Source: Chloroflexota bacterium (GTDB taxonomy: Bacteria > Chloroflexota > Anaerolineae > Aggregatilineales > UBA2796). Taken from it: a DNA stretch of 7,148 bases. The stretch covers positions 1 through 7,148 of the forward strand of contig JAGHYP010000145.1 in the NCBI GenBank assembly GCA_017743585.1, written 5' to 3'. Below are positions 1-4,265 of this stretch, piece after piece; positions within the stretch are counted from its first letter, which is position 1, and the number at the start of each line of letters is the position of its first letter. Both the position numbers and the translations under genes were made by a program. The notes beneath the pieces are model-generated. The model was not told the origin of the DNA and made no database searches. It saw only the letters and a program-made list of their open reading frames with translations.

Positions 1-690
1 GTACTCGCGTGCGATCGGCTCGGGCAGCGGCTCTAGCGCGATGTGCTCCGCCTCAGGCATCTCGAGCCGCTGCGCGCTATGAGCAACGATGTTCGGCGAA
101 AGGGCAGTCCAATGCGCCCCCTCAAGCGTCCAATCGCACAGGACGAGCGCTTTGGCTTGCCGCAAAGCACTGCCTAGCAGGCTCAGTTGGTGCTCGGGAG
201 CGGCGTCGAGCGCCTCAGGCGCGTTCAAGGCAAGCGCGAGGAGGCGCACAAAAGTCTGGTGCGGCAACGGACTCGCCAGCCACCACACATGCGCGAAGTG
301 CATCTGCAAGCGCGGCTGCGCGGCGAGCGCGCGCAAGAAAGCCGTCTTGCCGATGCTGCGTGCGTCTAAACAGACAGGACGCGCCGCGCATAACGCCTCG
401 ACCGCGCGCTCGAGCGCCGCTTGGCGGCCGATCAGCGCGATCGGCGGCGGCGCTTGCAGAGCGGCGCGCGCCTGCTCAACCGACTCTGGGGCAAAGCGGC
501 GCAGCGGTCGCGGCGGCAAGATCGGCACGTCGCGATCGCGCGGCGGCTCGATGCGGCGCAGCGTCAGGGCGAAGGTATCGAGCTCCGACTCGGGCAGCTG
601 CAGTGGATAGCGCAGCAGCGCAGCGCTGGCGGCGATCAGCTCCGCCTTGTGGTGATCGCTCAGATTGGCGAGGAGATGCCCTGCGTCCAT
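1..690 (-). CDS. STAND/NB-ARC-like P-loop ATPase, N-terminal part (3' end outside window)
   Basis: The frame is open from an ATG at 690 to the window edge, giving 230 codons without a stop, so the C-terminus is missing. Residues 1-80 are unassigned and proline/arginine-rich. From about residue 86 the protein follows the STAND (NB-ARC-like) pattern: an entry motif IGRQAALERAVEAL (87-100), a P-loop LDARSIGKTAF (108-118), the strand HVWWLASPLP (134-143), a Walker B-like ALVLCD (181-186), and a late IALEPLPEP (217-225) resembling the L-x-L-x-P-L segment after sensor 1. The first P-loop glycine is replaced by Asp109; G114-K115-T116 are intact. Family members are usually large regulators with C-terminal sensor repeats (TPR, WD40 and others), some of them anti-phage. 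No effector domain is seen here. The start is fixed because the next upstream in-frame codon of note is the stop of the preceding ABC gene. The 27 bp gap suggests the same operon. The ATPase fold is fairly sure; the role is unknown. Confidence 0.72.
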   Translation of the reverse strand, partial: MDAGHLLANLSDHHKAELIAASAALLRYPLQLPESELDTFALTLRRIEPPRDRDVPILPPRPLRRFAPESVEQARAALQAPPPIALIGRQAALERAVEALCAARPVCLDARSIGKTAFLRALAAQPRLQMHFAHVWWLASPLPHQTFVRLLALALNAPEALDAAPEHQLSLLGSALRQAKALVLCDWTLEGAHWTALSPNIVAHSAQRLEMPEAEHIALEPLPEPIAREY

Positions 691-717
691 GCACCTAAGT
701 CTATCACAAGTCGCCGC
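691..717 (-). other. 27 bp intergenic spacer, the longest gap in the window
   Basis: This lies between the stop of the short ABC ATPase and the ATG of the STAND-like ATPase. It holds only a weak AGG a few bases before the ATG (TTAGGTGC then ATG). I see no hairpin followed by a T-run and no clear -35/-10 pair, so it is most likely an intra-operon spacer. Confidence 0.5.
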
Positions 718-1431
718 TCAGGCTGACTTGTAGCGCGTCTCGACCAGCTTGCCATCTCGCAGCTCATGCACCACGTCCGCCTCTGCCCTCACCATCGGAT
801 CGTGACTGACGATGACGAGCGTCATGCCGCGCTCGTTGACCAGACGGCGCAGCAGGTCTAGGATGTGCCCGCCTGTCTGACTATCCAGCTGCCCGGTTGG
901 CTCATCGGCGAGGATGATCTGCGGCTGCGCGGCGAGCGCGCGCGCGATGGCAACGCGCTGCTGCTCACCGCCGCTCAGCTCGTAAGGGCGATGCCGCGCG
1001 CGCCGCGACAAACCAACCCACTCCAAGGCTTCGCGCACCCGCGCCTCGCGCTCGCCGCTCGGCAAGCCGCGCATCCGCAATGGCACGCCGACGTTCTCAG
1101 CAGCGGTCAATAGCGGCAGCAAGCCGAAGCTCTGAAAAATGAAACCAAGCCGCTCACGGCGCAGCGCCAGACGCGCGCGCTCATCCATTGCGCCCAGCGC
1201 CTGACCCATGATCCAGACCTCGCCTTCCGTTGGCTCATCCAAGCCCGCGATCAAGTTGAGCAACGTCGTCTTGCCGCTGCCCGAGCGCCCGACGATCGCT
1301 GTCATCTGGCGCGGATAGATGGCGAGCGAGACGCCGTTCACGGCGCGGATTTCCCCGCCTCGCAAGCGATAGACGCGCGTCAAGTTCTCGGTGCGGATGA
1401 TCGCCTCTGGCGCGCTGCCATCTGTCGTCAT
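718..1431 (-). CDS. ABC transporter ATP-binding protein, LolD/MacB type
   Basis: This 237-residue cytoplasmic ATPase powers an FtsX-type permease (type VII ABC family: lipoprotein release, mechanotransmission or export of peptides and drugs). All nucleotide-binding motifs are present and canonical: Walker A GRSGSGKTT at 48-56, Q-loop Gln100 in FIFQSF, signature LSGGEQQRVA at 152-161, Walker B IILAD with catalytic Glu177 (172-177), D-loop QLDS at 181-184, and switch His210 in VSHD. The N-terminal stretch IIRTENLTRVYRLRGGEI (11-28) is the usual beta strand plus A-loop aromatic (Tyr21). Length is normal for LolD-like ATPases, with no extra domain. The ATG at 1431 lies 2 bp after the stop of the upstream ATPase gene, so translation is probably coupled; no strong Shine-Dalgarno is visible. 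The likely partner is the permease at 4266-7148, perhaps with the other ATPase as a heterodimer. The substrate cannot be told from sequence. Confidence 0.93.
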   Translation of the reverse strand: MTTDGSAPEAIIRTENLTRVYRLRGGEIRAVNGVSLAIYPRQMTAIVGRSGSGKTTLLNLIAGLDEPTEGEVWIMGQALGAMDERARLALRRERLGFIFQSFGLLPLLTAAENVGVPLRMRGLPSGEREARVREALEWVGLSRRARHRPYELSGGEQQRVAIARALAAQPQIILADEPTGQLDSQTGGHILDLLRRLVNERGMTLVIVSHDPMVRAEADVVHELRDGKLVETRYKSA

Positions 1432-1433
1432 GC

Positions 1434-2303
1434 TCAGCTGTTCTGTGCATCAGGATAGACGGCGATGTGATCTTCGCGCAGCTTCAAGCGCGCCCGCTCA
1501 GCGATGCCGAGCTGCTCAAGGTATGCCTGCGGCAGTTGCAATCTGCCTATGCGATCTACAATTGCGTACTCGTCCACGCTCGCGATCTGTCCCGCGCTAT
1601 CGCGGCGGCGCACGATCTCAGTGCTGGTGCGCCCGTCGCGCATGCCGATCACGCGATCCACGCGCGAAGCGATGCTCACGTCGTGTGTCACAATGATGAT
1701 GGTGACGCCTGCCTCGCGATTGAAGGCGCGCAACGCGCTGAAAATTTGCTCAGCCGCCTCGCTATCCACTTCGCCTGTCGGCTCGTCTGCCAAGAGCAGG
1801 CGCGGCTGATTTGCCATGGCGACTGCGATCGCCACGCGCTGCTGCTCGCCGCCGCTTAGCCGATCAGGACGATGCCGCAAGCGTCCGCTCAAGCCGACTT
1901 GCTCCAACAGCATCTGTGCGCGCTGTCTTCGCTGCTGCGCGGGCATGCCGTTCAGCGCCATCGGCAGCTCGACGTTCTCTTGCGCGCTCAGGTACGGCAG
2001 CAAATTGCGCGCCGTCTGCTGCCACACAAAACCTACCTCGCGGCGGCGATACAGCACTCGCTCGCGGCGCGTCATCTCCAGCAGGTTGTAATCGCCTACG
2101 CTCACGCGGCCGGCAGTCGGCGTGTCCAAGCCGCCGAGAATGTTCATCAGCGTGGACTTGCCCGATCCGCTCGGCCCGACCAGCGCCAACATCTCGCCGC
2201 GCTGAACGGTCAGGTCAACGCCTTGCAGCGCCACCACTTCCAAGTCCGCCACTTTGTAGATTTTGACCAAGTTCTCGCATATGATGAACGGCCGTGCGGA
2301 CAT
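1434..2303 (-). CDS. ABC transporter ATP-binding protein with C-terminal AbrB-like domain
   Basis: This 289-residue protein is an ABC ATPase of the LolD/MacB group plus an extra tail. Residues 5-228 carry Walker A GPSGSGKST (43-51), Q-loop Gln95 in GFVWQQTARNLLPYLSAQEN, signature LSGGEQQRVA (149-158), Walker B LLLAD with Glu174, D-loop EVDS and switch His207 in VTHD. The WQQ..RNL.PYL Q-loop differs from the FIFQSF of the neighbouring ATPase, so the two are not recent duplicates. Residues about 244-285 add a segment like the SpoVT/AbrB swapped-hairpin fold (VDRIGRLQLP, then LGI). Such tails occur in ABC ATPases of Chloroflexota and Actinobacteria, as I recall; the fold usually dimerises and often binds DNA, but here could simply dimerise the ATPase. 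The ATG lies 1 bp after the methyltransferase stop, so coupling is likely. It probably energises the upstream permease; substrate unknown. Confidence 0.92.
   Translation of the reverse strand: MSARPFIICENLVKIYKVADLEVVALQGVDLTVQRGEMLALVGPSGSGKSTLMNILGGLDTPTAGRVSVGDYNLLEMTRRERVLYRRREVGFVWQQTARNLLPYLSAQENVELPMALNGMPAQQRRQRAQMLLEQVGLSGRLRHRPDRLSGGEQQRVAIAVAMANQPRLLLADEPTGEVDSEAAEQIFSALRAFNREAGVTIIIVTHDVSIASRVDRVIGMRDGRTSTEIVRRRDSAGQIASVDEYAIVDRIGRLQLPQAYLEQLGIAERARLKLREDHIAVYPDAQNS
1446..1574 (-). other. AbrB/SpoVT-like domain coding segment within the ABC ATPase
   Basis: This encodes residues about 244-286 of the 1434-2303 ATPase. It reads as strand (EYAIVDRIGR), LQLP turn, helix (QAYLEQLGI), then strand-turn-strand (ARLKLREDHIAVYP). 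That order matches the classic swapped-hairpin pattern VD..GR..IP...R..LGI..G..V....D..I.L.P. The usual glycine after LGI is replaced, since the sequence there is AERARLKL. The assignment is by eye; a profile search would settle it. Confidence 0.65.
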
Positions 2304-2304
2304 C

Positions 2305-3570
2305 TCAGCGTTTTCTCATCACTAGAATGGCCTCGCGCGTCATGGTCTCATCTGTGACGCCTACGCGATTAGAGGGGCTGTTGCGCTGTGGCATTCGCTT
2401 GTTCGGAATGGCGCGCTGATACGTGACCACATGCTCAAAATTGACCGTCTCAAAGAAGTGCTGGACAGCGCGATCGGTCGGCAATAACACGCCGCATACC
2501 TTGCGGTTGCCAATCACGTAACAAGCGATGCCGCCGCGCGCAACGACTTGCGCTACGTTCGCAATCGAGGCGCGCAGATCGGCGTAAAACGCCGCGACTT
2601 GCAATGCGCGCTTCGGGCACTGCGCGTATATCGTTTGTAACGCCGAATCAAGCGCTGGCACATTAAAGCTTGGCAAATCTTTGAGCGGCACGCCGCCCAT
2701 CAACGCGCGATCCGTGCGCGCCGCGTCGGGCAGGTCAAGCCACTCGGCTGAGAGCCGCGAGAACTGCCCGTAAGCGACCGTGGTGTGCGAATCGCCGTAA
2801 GGCGGCGAGGTGATGACGATCTGGACGGACTCAGGCGCGATCGACGAGGCGGGGATACCTTTCACGCTGTCGAAGGCGTGCAGGTAGGCGCGGCTCTGGC
2901 GCGGCGCGCTCGCATAGGCTGCCAAAAATTCACACAGCCCTGCCCGATTGCGTCGGAGCTTGGCGCGCAGCGTGCCGAATACATCAGGCGTGTGCTGCGC
3001 AAGGCGCTTCTGAGGCAGCCGATAGAGCTTGAACTCATCTGTGCGCGCGTTTGAGCATTCGCGCACAGTCTCGCTGAATGCTACAGCGAAAAAGGCGCGT
3101 AGTCCATCATCGCTCAGCTGATCGAGCCAAGCGCGGATGTGCGCTAGGCGCTCGATCACTGCGGGCTGAAACCAAAACGTCAGATTGATGCCTCTGGGCA
3201 GCTTCTGCGGCTGACCGATTGGCGCGCGCAGCCATGCCTCAAGGTCGTCGCAGGCGGTATCTAGCGCGGCGAGCGGCAACGGCGTCAGCTTGGCGCGGCT
3301 GATCAAGCGCGCCAATGGATTCAGGTCTGTGCCATGCACTTCGTGACCGCGAATCAAGCCTTCCACGAGGCTGGTGCCAGTGCCGCAGTACGGATCGAGT
3401 AGGCGCGCGGGGCGCGGCGCGAAGCGCGCTATTAGTTTCGCAGCGATTTGCGGGATCATCCGCGCGGGATAGTCGTGATAGCAGTGTGTTAAGCTATGCG
3501 TCTGCGCGCCGCTGAACGTCCAATCATCGGCAGGCGGCTCAAAGAGCGGCAATTGAGACCACGCGCTCAT
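2305..3570 (-). CDS. Site-specific DNA methyltransferase (probable cytosine-N4), type II R-M
   Basis: This 421-residue S-adenosylmethionine-dependent amino-methyltransferase probably protects host DNA from the endonuclease encoded just upstream. An N-terminal HDYPARMIPQIAAKLI (32-47) is the motif X-like region. Motif I is LLDPYCGTGTSLVEG (57-71), with the acidic residue of GTDLNPLA (80-87) for the cofactor ribose. Catalytic motif IV is TSPPYG (254-259), followed by SHTT. SPPY is typical of N4-cytosine enzymes, though some N6-adenine enzymes also carry it. About 190 residues separate motifs I and IV; this mostly helical insert (GINLTFWFQPAVIERL, FAVAFSETVRECSN) may hold target recognition. The C-terminal GNRKVCGVLLPTD (354-366) is also typical of the family. 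The protein looks full length. The ATG overlaps the endonuclease stop as ATGA, so translation is coupled, with a weak AGGA about 12 bases upstream. G+C is intermediate (near 58% in a sampled stretch). N4 chemistry agrees with known MvaI and BcnI partners, but the target is not shown. Confidence 0.9.
   Translation of the reverse strand: MSAWSQLPLFEPPADDWTFSGAQTHSLTHCYHDYPARMIPQIAAKLIARFAPRPARLLDPYCGTGTSLVEGLIRGHEVHGTDLNPLARLISRAKLTPLPLAALDTACDDLEAWLRAPIGQPQKLPRGINLTFWFQPAVIERLAHIRAWLDQLSDDGLRAFFAVAFSETVRECSNARTDEFKLYRLPQKRLAQHTPDVFGTLRAKLRRNRAGLCEFLAAYASAPRQSRAYLHAFDSVKGIPASSIAPESVQIVITSPPYGDSHTTVAYGQFSRLSAEWLDLPDAARTDRALMGGVPLKDLPSFNVPALDSALQTIYAQCPKRALQVAAFYADLRASIANVAQVVARGGIACYVIGNRKVCGVLLPTDRAVQHFFETVNFEHVVTYQRAIPNKRMPQRNSPSNRVGVTDETMTREAILVMRKR
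3567..3570 (-). promoter_or_regulatory. ATGA stop-start overlap coupling endonuclease and methyltransferase
   Basis: On the minus strand the methyltransferase ATG (3570-3568) shares bases with the endonuclease TGA (3569-3567). This 4 bp overlap is the usual signature of translational coupling by reinitiation, so the methyltransferase is made in step with the nuclease. Confidence 0.85.
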
Positions 3571-4259
3571 AGGTCGCGAATTTCCTGAAATAGCAAGTGC
3601 AGCTTGTCTTCTCGAACACGAAAGCCTGTCCCGTGGTTGCGTGCATAAGTTTGCTTTTCATGCAGGCGTAAATCCACCAGTATGTTGCCTGCGATAATTT
3701 GATCGCGCAGGACAGAAGCCGATGTGCCTTGCATGAGCTGAGCGCGATGATATAGAAAGTATTCCTTATCACCGCGCATCTCACTGTGCGCACTCACCAA
3801 AATCATCGCGGGAAATTTCTGCTTAAAGCGTGCCGCTAACGCTTCCAGCTGCCAGACTGCGATTTTCTCCCCCGAGATGTGCCGCAGGGCCACAAACTCC
3901 TCTTCGACGTGGAGAAATAGTCCTGAGCTGTTCGGCGTTCGCGATAGAGTAAAATATAGCCCTAGTCGTCCTGCCTTGGCAGGATCTCTGTCGGGCGCGC
4001 CATAGCGCCGCACAGCCTCTATAGGTCGTATTTGCCACACTTTCCTGTTGAATGTAAAAAGTGTGATTAGGGAATTTGAGCCGACGCGATGTGCCTTCAG
4101 CTCTACTTCACCAAGATCAGGAACGGCAATGTTACTCTCAGTCAGACCTAAGTACCGCTCAAGCGTATAACCGACGCCTGTATCACCACGTCGAACAGAC
4201 TCGATCCAGCCTTTTGCCCGTAGTTCCGCAAAAGCTTTTCGAAACGTCTCTAAGTCCAC
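3567..4259 (-). CDS. Type II restriction endonuclease, MvaI/BcnI family
   Basis: This 230-residue protein matches the MvaI/BcnI restriction endonuclease family, monomeric PD-(D/E)XK nucleases related to MutH. Known members cut CCWGG (MvaI) or CCSGG (BcnI). Visible motifs are TGVGYTLERYLGL (27-39) with the conserved Glu34, then the active site VPDLGEVELKAHR (46-58): Asp48, Glu53 and Lys55. SNSLITLFTF (61-70) follows and, near the C-terminus, NHGTGFRVREDKLHLLF (208-224). The length fits the family and nothing essential appears lost. The start is GTG at 4259: the permease TAG at 4268-4266 is in the same frame only two codons upstream, and the next in-frame Met is at residue 152. An AGGAG nine bases upstream supports GTG. 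G+C is distinctly low (about 37-48% in sampled 60-base blocks, against about 70% in a permease block), a sign of transfer. It precedes its methyltransferase and no controller protein is seen. The exact recognition sequence is unknown. Confidence 0.9.
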   Translation of the reverse strand: MDLETFRKAFAELRAKGWIESVRRGDTGVGYTLERYLGLTESNIAVPDLGEVELKAHRVGSNSLITLFTFNRKVWQIRPIEAVRRYGAPDRDPAKAGRLGLYFTLSRTPNSSGLFLHVEEEFVALRHISGEKIAVWQLEALAARFKQKFPAMILVSAHSEMRGDKEYFLYHRAQLMQGTSASVLRDQIIAGNILVDLRLHEKQTYARNHGTGFRVREDKLHLLFQEIRDL

Positions 4260-4265
4260 TGCGCG

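Noticed and set aside
476..694. A short minus-strand frame starting at a GTG at 694.
   Set aside because: It is out of frame with the ATPase starting at 690 and encodes a low-complexity Arg/Ala sequence; the 690 frame has motifs and stays open.
9..698. Long plus-strand open frame opposite the STAND-like gene (and others such as 89-610).
   Set aside because: The composition is arginine/alanine/serine-rich with no domain. The minus strand in the same place encodes a recognisable ATPase continuing to the edge, so the plus frames are G+C-driven shadows.
3970..3983. Inverted repeat CCTGCC-TT-GGCAGG, a possible terminator hairpin.
   Set aside because: It lies inside the endonuclease coding sequence, has a tiny loop and no following T-run.
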